DNA from: an uncultured Paracoccaceae bacterium
GTDB taxonomy: Bacteria; Pseudomonadota; Alphaproteobacteria; Rhodobacterales; Rhodobacteraceae
Assembly (NCBI GenBank): GCA_947498985.1
Contig: CANMMF010000001.1
Location: forward strand, 1 to 64,000
DNA length: 64,000 nucleotides
Direction: 5' to 3'
Shown here: positions 10,933-21,243 of the stretch, in pieces
How positions within the stretch are numbered: the stretch's first letter is position 1
How the letters are laid out: every line of letters begins with the position of its first letter
Translations under genes and position numbers: made by a program
Notes under the pieces: generated by a model
Seen by the model: the letters and a program-made list of their open reading frames with translations, nothing else
Database searches by the model: none
Told to the model about the DNA's origin: nothing

Positions 10933-11964
10933 CTACGCTGACTCGCGCATAATCAGCCGGGCCGGGAACAGCGTCTCGATCCGCTCGCCCAGCCGTCCGC
11001 CGCTCTCCACCACGCGAAACAGGGTATCGACAGCATTGTCCGACACCGCAGCGTAATCATGCGCCGCCGTCGTCAGCGATGGGCAGGTGAAGCGCGAAAA
11101 CGGGTGATCGTCATGCGACGCCACGCGCAGGCGCGCCTCGGGTTTGCGGCCAACCTCCACACCCATTTCATAACACGCGGACAGCAGACCGATCGCGAGA
11201 CGGTCATTGCTGCACAAAAGCGTGTTTGTCGGCAGCGCGTCCTCGTGCAGCACCTTCAGCCCGCCTTGCCGCCCGATTTCCTCGAATCCCCAGCCGGTCC
11301 CGTCGATCTTGATCACATGCGGCTCGAAGCCAAGACGGTCCATCATCGTCAGATACGCCTTGCGGCGCTTGTTGGCGTTGGGATTGGCGGGGTGGCGCAT
11401 CTCGAAAAAGCACGGCGGCTCCCCGGTGCGCGTGAGATATTCGACGGTTTGCGAGACGAAGCTGTGATTGTCGGAGCCGATGAATGCCTCGCCCAACCCT
11501 TCGAGATTGCTGTCAAAAAGCACCGTCGGCACGTCCCGGCAAAACGCCTCGATTGCCGATTTGTCCGACAGCCGGCCCAGCGGCGCAAAGAGAACACCCG
11601 CCGGTTTCAGCGACCGCAGACCGTCGAGGATGTCGTTCTCCAGCGCCTGTTCGCCATGGGCGCTGAACAGCGTCGGCGAAAACCCCGCATCGATGCAGCG
11701 CCGTTCCAGAACGCGCACGATTTCGGCAAAGAACGGATCGGCGAGATAGGGCACGATGATGCCGATATTCTTCGTCAGTTTCCGGTTCTGGTTCATCGCG
11801 AAGATATTGGGGCGGTAATCGTGCCGCTCCAGCGCCGCTTCGATGCGCTGGCGGGTCGAGGCGCGCACGCTTTCGGGATCGTGGAAATATTTGGACACCG
11901 TCGGCCGCGAAATGCCGCTGACCGCCGCAAACTCCTCCATGTTCTTGATCTTGCTGCCAGACAT
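10933..11964 (-). CDS. LacI-family transcriptional regulator
   Basis: N-terminal [48 protein letters not shown] plus periplasmic-binding-like domain; upstream of the polyol operon. Confidence 0.93.
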   Translation of the reverse strand: MSGSKIKNMEEFAAVSGISRPTVSKYFHDPESVRASTRQRIEAALERHDYRPNIFAMNQNRKLTKNIGIIVPYLADPFFAEIVRVLERRCIDAGFSPTLFSAHGEQALENDILDGLRSLKPAGVLFAPLGRLSDKSAIEAFCRDVPTVLFDSNLEGLGEAFIGSDNHSFVSQTVEYLTRTGEPPCFFEMRHPANPNANKRRKAYLTMMDRLGFEPHVIKIDGTGWGFEEIGRQGGLKVLHEDALPTNTLLCSNDRLAIGLLSACYEMGVEVGRKPEARLRVASHDDHPFSRFTCPSLTTAAHDYAAVSDNAVDTLFRVVESGGRLGERIETLFPARLIMRESA

Positions 11965-12190
11965 TGGCCTGCGCGTCCCTTTCGGATCGGTCCGGTCGAC
12001 GGCCCCGCGCCGTCGTTTTTTACATTCTTCACAGATTTCTTTCGCGCGCAAATATTCTTTCGGCGCGGCGGGAAAGAAAAACTTCACATCTCTGTCACGC
12101 TTAACAATTGGGCAGAGGATGGGTTCGCGGGCAAGACCACCCAAAACCCGGCCCTGTCGCAAGGCGCTCTCGGCACGCGGAGGGCCCGGC

Positions 12191-12204
12191 TTGATCTGTG
12201 TCAA
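12191..12204. promoter_or_regulatory. FNR/FnrL-like box
   Basis: TTGATctgtGTCAA, one mismatch to TTGAT-N4-ATCAA, upstream of bchE. Confidence 0.55.
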
Positions 12205-12216
12205 CATAACTTAACA
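12199..12216. promoter_or_regulatory. PpsR/CrtJ-type site 1 (TGT-N12-ACA)
   Basis: TGTcaacataacttaACA, 18 bp, upstream of bchE. Confidence 0.65.
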
Positions 12217-12223
12217 GCTAAAG

Positions 12224-12241
12224 TGTCAGTATTTTCTGACA
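12224..12241. promoter_or_regulatory. PpsR/CrtJ-type site 2 (TGT-N12-ACA)
   Basis: TGTCAgtattttcTGACA, with 5-bp symmetric ends, 17 bp upstream of the bchE ATG. Confidence 0.8.
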
Positions 12242-12258
12242 CCGAGTCGGAGGGACCC

Positions 12259-13953
12259 ATGCGCATCTTGTTCGTTCATCCAAACTACCGCTCCGGCGGT
12301 GCGGAGATCGCCGGGACATGGCCGCCCGCCTGGGTTGCCTATCTGACCGGCCATCTGCGGCAATCGGGCTTTGACGACATCCACTTCATCGACGCGATGA
12401 CCGATGCGCTTTCGGATGCGGAGCTTGCCCGGAAAATGGAGGCGCTGAAACCGGACGTGGTCGGGGTCACCGCCATCACCCCGTCGATTTACCGCGCCGA
12501 AGACGTGCTCAAGGTCGCCCGCGATGTCGTACCGGAGGCGGTGCGCGTGATGGGCGGGGTGCACGCGACCTTCATGTACAAGCAGGTGCTGACCGAAGCG
12601 CCCTGGATCGACGTGATTGTCCGCGGCGAGGGCGAAGAGATCTGCACCGAGCTGATGCTGGCCATCGAGGACGGTCGCTTCCCCGCCGAACGGCACGGCA
12701 TCAAGGGTCTGGCCTTCCGCGACGGCGGCAGGATCGTGGCCACGCAGGCCGCCTCCACCGTCAAGGACCTCAGCAAGATCAAGCCCGACTGGTCGGTGCT
12801 CGAATGGTCGAAATACATCTACATTCCGCTTGGCACCCGAGTCGCCATCCCGAACCTCGCCCGCGGCTGTCCGTTCACCTGTTCGTTCTGCAGCCAGTGG
12901 AAATTCTGGCGCGACTACCGGGTGCGCGACCCCGGGGATGTGGTGGATGAGATCGAGGATCTGGTCGACAATCACGGCGTCGGCTTTTTCATTCTCGCCG
13001 ACGAGGAACCCACCATCAACAAGAAGAAATTCGTGGCCTTCTGTCAGGAGCTGATTAACCGCGGCCTGCCCAAACGCGTGAAATGGGGCATCAACACCCG
13101 GGTCACCGACATCTACCGCGACCGCGATCTGCTGAAGTTTTACCGCAAGGCGGGGCTGGTGCATGTCTCGCTCGGCACCGAAGCCGCGGCGCAGATGAAG
13201 CTCGATGTCTTCAACAAGGAAACCAGGGTCGAAGAGAACAAGACCGCGATCCGCCTGCTGCGCGAGGCCGATATCCTGGTCGAGGCGCAGTTCATCGTCG
13301 GGCTCGACAATGAGACCCCGGAGACGCTGGAAGAGACCTACCGCATGGCCTGGGACTGGCAGCCGGATCTGGCCAACTGGTCGATGTACACGCCCTGGCC
13401 GTTCACCCCGCTCTTTCAGGAACTGAAGGACCAGGTCGAGATCTACGATTTCTCCAAGTACAATTTCGTCACGCCGATCATGAAGCCCGCCGCCATGGAA
13501 CGCGGCGAATTGCTTGATGGCGTGATGAACAATTACCGGCGCTTCTACAGCCGCAAGGCGCTTTTCCACTATCCTTGGCGTGGCACCGGGTTCCGGCGCC
13601 GCTACCTGCTGGGCTGTCTCTACGCGTTTCTCAAAGCCGGTTTCCAGAGGACGTTCTACGATCTCGGCAAGGCCGGATACTGGGGGCCGCAGACCCGGAA
13701 TACGGTCGATTTCCATTTCGACGAGACCCGCCAGATCGCCGAAGCGCAGATGGCCGATTGGGAGGCGTCCGCCGACAAGGCTGCCAAAGCCGCAGAGCGG
13801 CGCGAGGCGCTGCGCCAGCAGGGCAAGGAGCGCGCGGCGCGGCGCAATCAGGACTTCAGAATGCCCAACGGCGCCACTTTGCCCGCCCGCGGACGGGATG
13901 CCGCGACGCTCAAGGCCTGCGGCGGGGGCGACCAGCAACTGAACGATGTCTGA
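12259..13953 (+). CDS. bchE: Mg-protoporphyrin IX monomethyl ester oxidative cyclase, anaerobic (B12-binding radical SAM)
   Basis: N-terminal B12-binding-like region ([25 protein letters not shown]), radical [11 protein letters not shown] (CxxxCxxC), followed by bchJ; PpsR sites upstream. Confidence 0.93.
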   Translation: MRILFVHPNYRSGGAEIAGTWPPAWVAYLTGHLRQSGFDDIHFIDAMTDALSDAELARKMEALKPDVVGVTAITPSIYRAEDVLKVARDVVPEAVRVMGGVHATFMYKQVLTEAPWIDVIVRGEGEEICTELMLAIEDGRFPAERHGIKGLAFRDGGRIVATQAASTVKDLSKIKPDWSVLEWSKYIYIPLGTRVAIPNLARGCPFTCSFCSQWKFWRDYRVRDPGDVVDEIEDLVDNHGVGFFILADEEPTINKKKFVAFCQELINRGLPKRVKWGINTRVTDIYRDRDLLKFYRKAGLVHVSLGTEAAAQMKLDVFNKETRVEENKTAIRLLREADILVEAQFIVGLDNETPETLEETYRMAWDWQPDLANWSMYTPWPFTPLFQELKDQVEIYDFSKYNFVTPIMKPAAMERGELLDGVMNNYRRFYSRKALFHYPWRGTGFRRRYLLGCLYAFLKAGFQRTFYDLGKAGYWGPQTRNTVDFHFDETRQIAEAQMADWEASADKAAKAAERREALRQQGKERAARRNQDFRMPNGATLPARGRDAATLKACGGGDQQLNDV

Positions 13954-14545
13954 GACCGGCAATCCCGCCTCAGGGCTGATCGGGCCGAACGCCATTTTGC
14001 AGGTGCTGCCGGTAATCGAGCGCTTTGGCGGTCCGGAGCGTTGTTCGGGGATGCTCGCCCGAGCGGGCCTCCGGCACATCCCGCATGGCGACCGGATGAT
14101 CCCCGAAACCGATGCCGCCCGCCTGCACCGCCAGTTGCGCCGCGAAGAGCCCGACATGGCGCCAGCCCTGTCCCACGAGGCGGGCATCGGCACGGCGAAC
14201 TACATCCTGCGTCACCGGATACCGCGCCCCGCGCAATGGCTGCTCCGGGCCCTGCCCCCGGCACCCGCCGCCCGGCTTTTGTCCAGGGCGATCGCGCAAC
14301 ACGCCTGGACCTTCGTCGGATCCGGCAGGCTGGTCGTTGCGGATGCGTGGAGCTTCGAGATCGAAGCCAACCCGCTGATCGCCGGGGAAACAAGCGATGC
14401 CTGCCTGTGCCACTGGCATGCGGGTGTCTTTGCGCGGCTCTACCAGGTGCTGGTCGCGCAGGGCACCTCCTGCACGGAGACGTGCTGCGGCGCGCAACAC
14501 CCCGGCAACCGGTGCCGCTTCGAGTTACGCCGGGTGCGTCTTTAG
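13946..14545 (+). CDS. bchJ: Bacteriochlorophyll 4-vinyl reductase (V4R-domain) BchJ
   Basis: [32 protein letters not shown]...; 4VR-like C-terminus [19 protein letters not shown]; 8-nt overlap with bchE. Confidence 0.88.
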   Translation: MSETGNPASGLIGPNAILQVLPVIERFGGPERCSGMLARAGLRHIPHGDRMIPETDAARLHRQLRREEPDMAPALSHEAGIGTANYILRHRIPRPAQWLLRALPPAPAARLLSRAIAQHAWTFVGSGRLVVADAWSFEIEANPLIAGETSDACLCHWHAGVFARLYQVLVAQGTSCTETCCGAQHPGNRCRFELRRVRL

Positions 14546-14713
14546 GGTCTGAGCCGTCGGGCCCCGCCGGCAGAGGTTCTTGCCGCGACGCGCGGTGTCC
14601 CTTGCGACCTCCTCCTCTTCGCGACCCCACTTCGCGACAACGCTGCCTCTTGCCGTCGCACTTCGCTATACCAGAGCCAAAGCCTTACCGGGCCCTGCAA
14701 GGAGAGTTTGATC

Positions 14714-15259
14714 ATGGACGCTCGAAAAACCGTTTTCACCAAGGAAATCATCGCGGCGGATGAGACGGGCGCCCCGTGTGAGCGGATCACCCGCGTCGCG
14801 GCGATGGCGGTCATCGGGAATCCGTTTGCGGGCGGCCATCACGCGGATCTGTCGCCATTGTTCGAAGTGGGCGCGCGGCTTGGCGCGGCTCTGTCAGAGG
14901 AGCTCGTGAAGATGCTGGAGGGTCCAGCCCTGTGTTATGGCAAGGCGGCGCTTGTCGGGGCATCCGGCGCGATGGAGCATGGCGCGGCGGTACTGCATCC
15001 GGCACTTGGCAAACCCGTGCGCGCAGCGGTTGGTGGCGGCAAGTCGCTGATGCCCTCCAACCACAAGGTCGGGCCGCTGGGCGGCAGCATCGATCTGCCA
15101 CTGGGCCACAAGGACGACCCGTGGTCGTTCGATCATATCGACACGATGACGCTCTGGGTGCCCGACGCACCGCGCGCGGACGAGATCGTGCTGTGCATCG
15201 GTCTGTCGGACGGGACAAGGGCGCTTCCGAGAGTTGGAAAAGGCCCAATCACTGCCTAG
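14714..15259 (+). CDS. Amino acid synthesis family protein (DUF1185-like)
   Basis: MDARKTVFTKEIIAADETGAPCERITRVAAMAVIGNPFAG...; resembles the DUF1185/Amino_synth family from memory. Confidence 0.7.
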   Translation: MDARKTVFTKEIIAADETGAPCERITRVAAMAVIGNPFAGGHHADLSPLFEVGARLGAALSEELVKMLEGPALCYGKAALVGASGAMEHGAAVLHPALGKPVRAAVGGGKSLMPSNHKVGPLGGSIDLPLGHKDDPWSFDHIDTMTLWVPDAPRADEIVLCIGLSDGTRALPRVGKGPITA

Positions 15260-15433
15260 TCGCCGGGGCCCTTTGATTTGGGCACTCTCTCGCACGCAGC
15301 AGAAGCGCGCGCGGCTGAAGCTGCAGTTCACGTGCCCTCCGCAAAAGCCCCAAGTTCAGCGCCAGAGATCCTGCCGGCAACCCGCAGACCATATGTCCGC
15401 GCGACCCGGGAAAACGGGCACGCCCTCCGCCGT

Positions 15434-16225
15434 CTAGACCATCTGCTTGTGTACTTCCGGCACAAATGTCTGATCCGCCAGAGGAGGCCGGACATAGCCG
15501 CGCTGCGGGGGGCGATCTTCGAGGATGACCGGCTCGCGGGCAATCTCCTTATAGGGGATCAGCGACAGCAGGTGGCTGATGCAATTCAGCCTGGCATGCT
15601 TCTTGACGTCGGAATTGACCACATACCACGGCGCCTGCTTGATGTCGGTGTGCGCAAACATATCGTCCTTGGCCTTGGAGTAATCCACCCAGCGCTTGCG
15701 GCTTTCCAGATCCATCGGGCTGAGTTTCCACTGCTTGGCGGGATCGGTCAGGCGTTTCTGGAAGCGACGCTCCTGCTCTTCGTCGCTGACCGAGAACCAG
15801 TATTTGATCAGCTGGATCCCCGAGCGGACAAGCATGCGTTCGAACTCGGGACAGCTGCGCATGAATTCCTTGTATTCCTCATCCGTGCAGAACCCCATGA
15901 CGCGCTCGACACCGGCGCGGTTGTACCAGGAGCGGTCGAAGATGATGATCTCGCCCGCCGCCGGCAGTTCCGAGACATAGCGTTGGAAATACCATTGCGA
16001 CTTCTCGCGCTCGGTGGGCGCGGGCAGTGCGACGACCTGGCAAATGCGCGGGTTCATCGCTTCGGTGATGCGCTTGATGGTGCCGCCCTTGCCCGCGGCA
16101 TCCCTGCCCTCGAAGATGATCGCGACCTTGTGGCCCGTCTGCTTGACCCATTCCTGCAGCTTCACCAGTTCGATCTGCAGCCGGGCGAGTTCGACCGAAT
16201 AGGCTGATTTCGATATCTTGGTCAT
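15434..16225 (-). CDS. ppk2: Polyphosphate kinase 2
   Basis: Walker A FEGRDAAGKGGTIKRI; IIFDRSWYNRAGVERVMGFC; VDYSKAKDDMFAHTDIKQAPW. Confidence 0.95.
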   Translation of the reverse strand: MTKISKSAYSVELARLQIELVKLQEWVKQTGHKVAIIFEGRDAAGKGGTIKRITEAMNPRICQVVALPAPTEREKSQWYFQRYVSELPAAGEIIIFDRSWYNRAGVERVMGFCTDEEYKEFMRSCPEFERMLVRSGIQLIKYWFSVSDEEQERRFQKRLTDPAKQWKLSPMDLESRKRWVDYSKAKDDMFAHTDIKQAPWYVVNSDVKKHARLNCISHLLSLIPYKEIAREPVILEDRPPQRGYVRPPLADQTFVPEVHKQMV

Positions 16226-16396
16226 CCTCCGCCCTCCGCGATTTTTCTGCGGTCAAGCAAAGCACAAATCCCGCAAAATTGCGACTTCGCGCTTGGCGGT
16301 CCCGATGGACGGGGATGGATTTGGGGGGGGTATGAGGCGCCATTGACGGCTTTGACGACCGTTGTGTGGCGTTGTCACCGCCCTCGGCATTGTCAT

Positions 16397-16440
16397 TGTG
16401 ACAGGCGTGTCGAACCGGCACAACACAAGCGCCTGTCACA
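16397..16440. other. Inverted repeat (11-bp perfect arms, 22-nt loop) downstream of tRNA-Lys
   Basis: TGTGACAGGCG (16397-16407) ... CGCCTGTCACA (16430-16440). Confidence 0.7.
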
Positions 16441-16460
16441 TCCGTTCCTTGGGGAAACAG

Positions 16461-16536
16461 TGGTGAGCCGTGCAGGGTTCGAACCTGCGACCCACTGATT
16501 AAAAGTCAGTTGCTCTACCAACTGAGCTAACGGCCC
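16461..16536 (-). tRNA. tRNA-Lys (anticodon TTT)
   Basis: Reverse complement GGGCCGTTAGCTCAGTTGGTAGAGCAACTGACTTTTAATCAGTGGGTCGCAGGTTCGAACCCTGCACGGCTCACCA folds as a cloverleaf; CTTTTAA anticodon loop; encoded CCA. Confidence 0.97.
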
Positions 16537-16722
16537 ACTAGGCGGCGTAATTAGAAAGAAGCGCGGGGCGGGTCAACCCCATGCGATGGGTTTTTGCCAA
16601 TCCGTCCCAAGAGTTGATGTCAACGCGGACCTGCCTCGAAATTCCAGTGTCCGGGACAGGCGCGATTCAGCACCGGATATGCGCGCCCGGCATGGCTGGA
16701 TTCCTCGGAAAAGCAGGCGTAT

Positions 16723-17562
16723 ATGCGCCTCATGGACGCTGCGCGCACAGATGGTTTGCCCTTCATGAAGATGCATGGGCTGGGAAACGACTTTGTCGTG
16801 CTCGACGGGCGCGGCCGGACGATTGACGTGACCCCGGCGCTTGCGCGCGCCATCGCGGACCGCCACCGGGGTGTCGGCTTTGACCAGCTCGCGCTGATCG
16901 GGGACGGGCAGGACGCGCATCTGACATTCTACAACGCGGACGGCTCAACCTCGGCGGCCTGCGGCAATGCCACGCGCTGCATCGCCCGGCATCTGATGGC
17001 CGAAACCGGGCGCGCGCGCCTCACCCTGACCACGGATCGCGGCGCCTTGCAGGCTGTGGACACCGGCGACGGGCAGGTGTCGGTCAATATGGGACCGCCG
17101 CAGCTGGAATGGCAGGACATTCCCCTGGCCGAAGCGATGGACACGCTGGAGCTGCCCATCGACGGGCAGCCCACCGCCACCGGCATGGGCAACCCGCATT
17201 GCACCTTCTTTGTCGCGGATGCCGACGCGGTCGATCTGGCGGAGTTTGGCCCCGCGATCGAGCATCACCCGCTCTATCCCCAGCGCACCAATGTGCAGGT
17301 CGCAAGCCTGATCGGGGAGGACCATCTGCGCATGCGGGTCTGGGAGCGTGGCGTGGGCGTGACGCTAGCCTCGGGCTCGTCGAGCTGTGCCACGGCGGTT
17401 GCCGCGGCCCGGCGCGGTCTGACCGGACGACAGGTCCTTTTGACGCTGGACGGCGGAGATCTCGAGATCGACTGGCGGGATGACGGCGTCTGGATGACCG
17501 GGGCGACGGCGCATGTCTTTGACGGCGTGTTCACTACTGAATGGCTGGAGCAGGTCCGATGA
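16723..17562 (+). CDS. dapF: Diaminopimelate epimerase (second catalytic Cys replaced by Ser, see findings)
   Basis: [54 protein letters not shown]. Confidence 0.93.
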   Translation: MRLMDAARTDGLPFMKMHGLGNDFVVLDGRGRTIDVTPALARAIADRHRGVGFDQLALIGDGQDAHLTFYNADGSTSAACGNATRCIARHLMAETGRARLTLTTDRGALQAVDTGDGQVSVNMGPPQLEWQDIPLAEAMDTLELPIDGQPTATGMGNPHCTFFVADADAVDLAEFGPAIEHHPLYPQRTNVQVASLIGEDHLRMRVWERGVGVTLASGSSSCATAVAAARRGLTGRQVLLTLDGGDLEIDWRDDGVWMTGATAHVFDGVFTTEWLEQVR

Positions 17563-18809
17563 CCGCACCCAAATTCACCACGCTGGGCTGTCGGCTCAAC
17601 GCCTATGAGACCGAAGCCATGAGAGAGCTTGCCGCCGAGGCCGGGCTCACCGATGCGGTCATCGTGAACACCTGCGCCGTGACCAACGAAGCGGTGCGCA
17701 AGGCGCGCCAGGACATCCGCCGTCTGCGCCGCGAGAACCCGGATGCCCGCGTGATCGTGACCGGCTGCGCGGCGCAGATCGACCCCGACAGCTTTGCCGC
17801 GATGGACGGGGTCGACGCGGTGATCGGCAACACCGAGAAAATGGCGCGCGACACGTGGCAGGGCCTTGCCACAGGGTTCATCGGCGACACCGAAACGGTG
17901 CAGGTCAATGACATCATGTCGGTGACCGAAACGGCGGGCCACCTGATCGACGGCTTCGGCCGCCACCGCGCCTATGTGCAGGTCCAGAACGGCTGCGATC
18001 ACCGCTGCACCTTCTGTATCATTCCCTATGGGCGCGGCAATTCGCGCTCCGTGCCCGCCGGTGTGGTTGTCGACCAGATCAAACGGCTGGTGGACCGCGG
18101 CTTCAACGAGGTTGTGCTGACCGGGGTCGATCTGACCTCCTGGGGCGCGGATCTGCCCTCCGCCCCGCGCTTCGGCGATCTGGTCATGCGCATTCTGAAG
18201 CTTGTGCCGGATCTGCCGCGGCTGCGGATCAGCTCCATCGACAGCATCGAAGCGGATGACAACCTCATGATGGCCATCGCAACCGAACCGCGGCTGATGC
18301 CGCATCTGCATCTGAGCCTGCAGCATGGCGACGATCTGATCCTCAAGCGGATGAAGCGGCGGCATCTGCGCGACGATGCCATCGCGTTTTGCGAAAACGC
18401 GCGGCAGCTGCGCCCCGGGATGACCTTCGGTGCCGATATCATCGCGGGCTTTCCCACCGAAACGGAGGCGCAGTTCGGCCAGTCGCTGCGGCTCATCGAG
18501 GAGTGCGGCCTCACATGGCTGCATGTCTTTCCCTATTCGCCGCGCCCCGGCACGCCTGCAGCCCGCATGCCTCAGGTCGATGGCCGCGCGATCAAATCGC
18601 GCGCGGCGCGATTGCGCGAGGCCGGAACCAAGGCGGTTGCGCGCCACTTGGCAAGCCAGCTTGGACAGGAACACCACGTTCTGACCGAAAGCCCGGAGAT
18701 GGGCCGCACGGAGCAATTCGCGGAGGTGCGGTTCACACAACCGGTGCCCGAAGGCCGCATTCTGACAGCAGTGATCTCCGGGCAGGACGGCCAGAGGCTC
18801 GTGGCCTGA
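17559..18809 (+). CDS. mtaB: tRNA (N6-L-threonylcarbamoyladenosine(37)-C2)-methylthiotransferase
   Basis: [37 protein letters not shown] radical SAM; ATGA overlap with dapF. Confidence 0.93.
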   Translation: MTAPKFTTLGCRLNAYETEAMRELAAEAGLTDAVIVNTCAVTNEAVRKARQDIRRLRRENPDARVIVTGCAAQIDPDSFAAMDGVDAVIGNTEKMARDTWQGLATGFIGDTETVQVNDIMSVTETAGHLIDGFGRHRAYVQVQNGCDHRCTFCIIPYGRGNSRSVPAGVVVDQIKRLVDRGFNEVVLTGVDLTSWGADLPSAPRFGDLVMRILKLVPDLPRLRISSIDSIEADDNLMMAIATEPRLMPHLHLSLQHGDDLILKRMKRRHLRDDAIAFCENARQLRPGMTFGADIIAGFPTETEAQFGQSLRLIEECGLTWLHVFPYSPRPGTPAARMPQVDGRAIKSRAARLREAGTKAVARHLASQLGQEHHVLTESPEMGRTEQFAEVRFTQPVPEGRILTAVISGQDGQRLVA

Positions 18810-18895
18810 GATCTCCTCAGCCCTCGCAGCCCGAGACTATTGACACCCCATCGCGCCGCGCCCCCGTCATGGCCCGGCAGACAAAGGCCCGCCCC

Positions 18896-19519
18896 ATGCA
18901 TCCCAACCCGATCTTCCGCCAGACCGACGCAAAGCGCTCGCTGGATTTTGCCCGTGCGCGGGGGTTCGGCGTGCTCGCGATCTCGACCGGCGGTGCCCCT
19001 CTGCTGAGCCACATTCCGTTTCTGCTGTCCGCCGATGGCGGCGTGGCGGATCTGCATCTGGTGCGGTCTAACCCGATTGCGCGTGCCGTGCGCAGCGAGG
19101 CGCAGGCGCGGCTCGATGTGCTGGGCCCGGACGGCTATGTTTCTCCCGACTGGTACGGGATCGACGATCAGGTGCCGACCTGGAACTACGTGGCCGTGAG
19201 CTTGACCGGCCGTCTCGAAGCGCTGCCTCCCGATGCGCTGGAGCCGATGCTGGCCGCGCAATCGGCCGCCTATGAAAGCCGGCTGCCGAAACCGCCCTGG
19301 ACGATGGAGAAGATGACCGACGCCACCAGAACCCGCTTCCTGCGCATGATCCAGCCCTTCCGTCTGCATGTCGACGCGCTGGAGAGCACCTGGAAACTGG
19401 GGCAGAACAAGCCCGAAGCCGCGCGCCATGCCGCCGCCGCTGCTGTGCGGCAGGGTCTGGGACACGGGCTCGCGGCGCTGTCGGAGCTGATGGCGCAGCC
19501 GCCAGACCCGCAGACGTGA
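18896..19519 (+). CDS. FMN-binding negative transcriptional regulator (PaiB family)
   Basis: MHPNPIFRQ...FGVLAISTGGAPLLSHIPFLLS...WYGIDDQVPTWNYVAVSLTGRLE...LGQNKP. Confidence 0.85.
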   Translation: MHPNPIFRQTDAKRSLDFARARGFGVLAISTGGAPLLSHIPFLLSADGGVADLHLVRSNPIARAVRSEAQARLDVLGPDGYVSPDWYGIDDQVPTWNYVAVSLTGRLEALPPDALEPMLAAQSAAYESRLPKPPWTMEKMTDATRTRFLRMIQPFRLHVDALESTWKLGQNKPEAARHAAAAAVRQGLGHGLAALSELMAQPPDPQT

Positions 19520-20037
19520 GCCGCGTCATCTTTCTGCACGGCGCTTCCAGCAGCGGCAAGACCACGCTGGCGCGGGCCCTCCGAGCGGCCAGCCCCCTGC
19601 CCTTTGTGCACCTGTCGCTCGATCACTTTCGCGACAGCGGCGCGATTGATCCTGCCGCCTATGCCAACTGGCCCGACGCCCGCCCGCGCGTCTTTGACGG
19701 GCTGCACCGCGCCTTTTCCGGGTTTGCGGATGCGGGAAACGATGTGATCGTCGAGCATATCCTGGACACTGACGGATGGCAGGCCGATCTTCGCGACCGG
19801 CTCGCGCGGCACCATGTGCTGTTCGTGGGTGTGATGACCCCGCCCGATGTTCTGTCCGCGCGCGAACTGGCCCGTGGCGACCGGGAGCCGGGCAGTGCTG
19901 TGTGCGATCACGACCGGATCCACCAGGGCCTTGTCTACGACCTCACGCTCGACGGCACCGCCTGCGCCGGGCCGAACGCCCGCCGCATCCTGCGCGCGCT
20001 CGATGCGCCCCCCGCAAGATCGCGGTTTTTCGACTGA
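19516..20037 (+). CDS. Chloramphenicol phosphotransferase-like kinase (CPT family)
   Basis: IFLHGASSSGKTTLARALR P-loop; LSLDHFRDSGAIDP; DVIVEHIL; overlaps the paiB-like stop (GTGA). Confidence 0.75.
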   Translation: MSRVIFLHGASSSGKTTLARALRAASPLPFVHLSLDHFRDSGAIDPAAYANWPDARPRVFDGLHRAFSGFADAGNDVIVEHILDTDGWQADLRDRLARHHVLFVGVMTPPDVLSARELARGDREPGSAVCDHDRIHQGLVYDLTLDGTACAGPNARRILRALDAPPARSRFFD

Positions 20038-20140
20038 ACCCGCGGCCGGATGGCGGGCCAGCGTCACACTCCCGGCACAGCTTTTCCGCAACAGCGCCCA
20101 AGCGTTTGCAACGGCAATTGATTTCGGTCATGACAGCAAA

Positions 20141-20833
20141 ATGACACTGCAGACCCGCGCGCTTTGCGTCCACCTTCTGACCGCGTCGGGCGCGGTATTT
20201 GCCATGCTGGCCCTGCTTGCCGCCGCCGAGGGCAAATGGTCGATCATGTTCCTGTGGCTGGTGGTGGCCTTTGCCGTGGACGGAATCGACGGCCCGCTGG
20301 CGCGCAAATATGATGTCGGCACCAACGCGCCGCGCTTTGACGGCGTGCTGCTCGACCTGATCATCGATTACCTGACCTATGTGTTCATCCCCGCCTTCGC
20401 GCTCTTTCAATCCGGACTGATGCCGGGATGGACGGGCTGGGCCGCGATTTTCGTGATCACCTTCGCGTCGGCGATGTATTTCGCCGACAGCCGGATGAAG
20501 ACCGCCGACAAGAGCTTTCACGGGTTTCCGGGATGCTGGAACATGCTGGTGCTGGTCATGTTCGCCATCGAGCCGAATTTCTGGGTGATCTTCGGGCTGG
20601 TCACGGCGCTGGCGATCGCCATGTTCCTGCCGCTGAAATTTATCCACCCGGTGCGCACGAAACGCTGGCGCACCCTGTCACTGCCCATCGCGCTGGCCTG
20701 GACGTTCTTTGCGGGCTGGGCGGCCTGGGTGGATTTCCACCCGCAAAGCTGGGCGCATTGGGGGCTTGTGGCCACCTCGGTCTATCTGGTCGGCGTCGGC
20801 ATCGTCCAGCAATTGCTGCCGGAACGCGGCTGA
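20141..20833 (+). CDS. pcs: Phosphatidylcholine synthase (CDP-alcohol phosphotransferase family)
   Basis: DGIDGPLARKYDVG...RFDGVLLDLIIDYLTYVFIPAFAL: CDP-alcohol phosphotransferase motif and Pcs-like TM layout. Confidence 0.9.
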   Translation: MTLQTRALCVHLLTASGAVFAMLALLAAAEGKWSIMFLWLVVAFAVDGIDGPLARKYDVGTNAPRFDGVLLDLIIDYLTYVFIPAFALFQSGLMPGWTGWAAIFVITFASAMYFADSRMKTADKSFHGFPGCWNMLVLVMFAIEPNFWVIFGLVTALAIAMFLPLKFIHPVRTKRWRTLSLPIALAWTFFAGWAAWVDFHPQSWAHWGLVATSVYLVGVGIVQQLLPERG

Positions 20834-20863
20834 CGGCGCGCGCGGCCTCGGGACGGCGGGCGG

Positions 20864-20895
20864 GGCGCCTTTCGGGCAAGGCCCGAAACAGCGCC
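20864..20895. terminator. Bidirectional terminator-like hairpin between convergent pcs and ubiK
   Basis: GGCGC-c-TTTCGGGC-AAG-GCCCGAAA-ca-GCGCC. Confidence 0.65.
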
Positions 20896-20905
20896 GCTCG
20901 CCGGA

Positions 20906-21151
20906 TCAGTCGGAGCGCGCGTCCATCGCATCGAGCCGCGCCTTCAGCGCCTCGTTTTCCTCGCGCGCCTTCTGGGCCATCGCGCGCACCGCGTCGAACT
21001 CCTCGCGGGTGACAAAATCGCGATCCGCCAGCCAGCGGTCCATCATCGACTTCATCGCGGTCTCGGCCTCGGCCTTGGCCCCTTGCGCCACACCCATCGC
21101 ATTGGTCATGAGCTGGCTGATGTCGTCGAACACCTTGTTTCGGGTCTGCAT
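20906..21151 (-). CDS. ubiK: Accessory factor UbiK family protein (BMFP domain)
   Basis: 81 aa: MQTRNKVFDDISQLMTNAMGVAQGAKAEAETAMKSMMDRWLADRDFVTREEFDAVRAMAQKARE. Confidence 0.85.
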   Translation of the reverse strand: MQTRNKVFDDISQLMTNAMGVAQGAKAEAETAMKSMMDRWLADRDFVTREEFDAVRAMAQKAREENEALKARLDAMDARSD

Positions 21152-21243
21152 GTTTCACTCTCCTGTGATCTGATCCCAATATGGGCCTTGCCGGGGCGTC
21201 TCTCAAGGTTGACTTCCCGCAACGACCAGAGGCAACAGGACGC

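Noticed and set aside
12226-14193. 655-aa minus-strand ORF opposite bchE/bchJ
   Set aside because: Antisense frame to well-supported BchE; composition (Arg/His/Gln/Gly-rich) is typical of GC-rich shadow ORFs.
14703-14717. AGAGTTTGATCATGG, identical to the universal 16S 27F primer core
   Set aside because: It is only a 15-nt match spanning the ribosome-binding region and start codon of the DUF1185-like gene; the following sequence is not 16S rRNA. It could matter only as an off-target PCR site.
19516-20037. Chloramphenicol-resistance gene
   Set aside because: CPT-like P-loop kinases are common housekeeping or orphan genes in Roseobacters; there is no evidence of a mobile element or antibiotic biosynthesis genes here.
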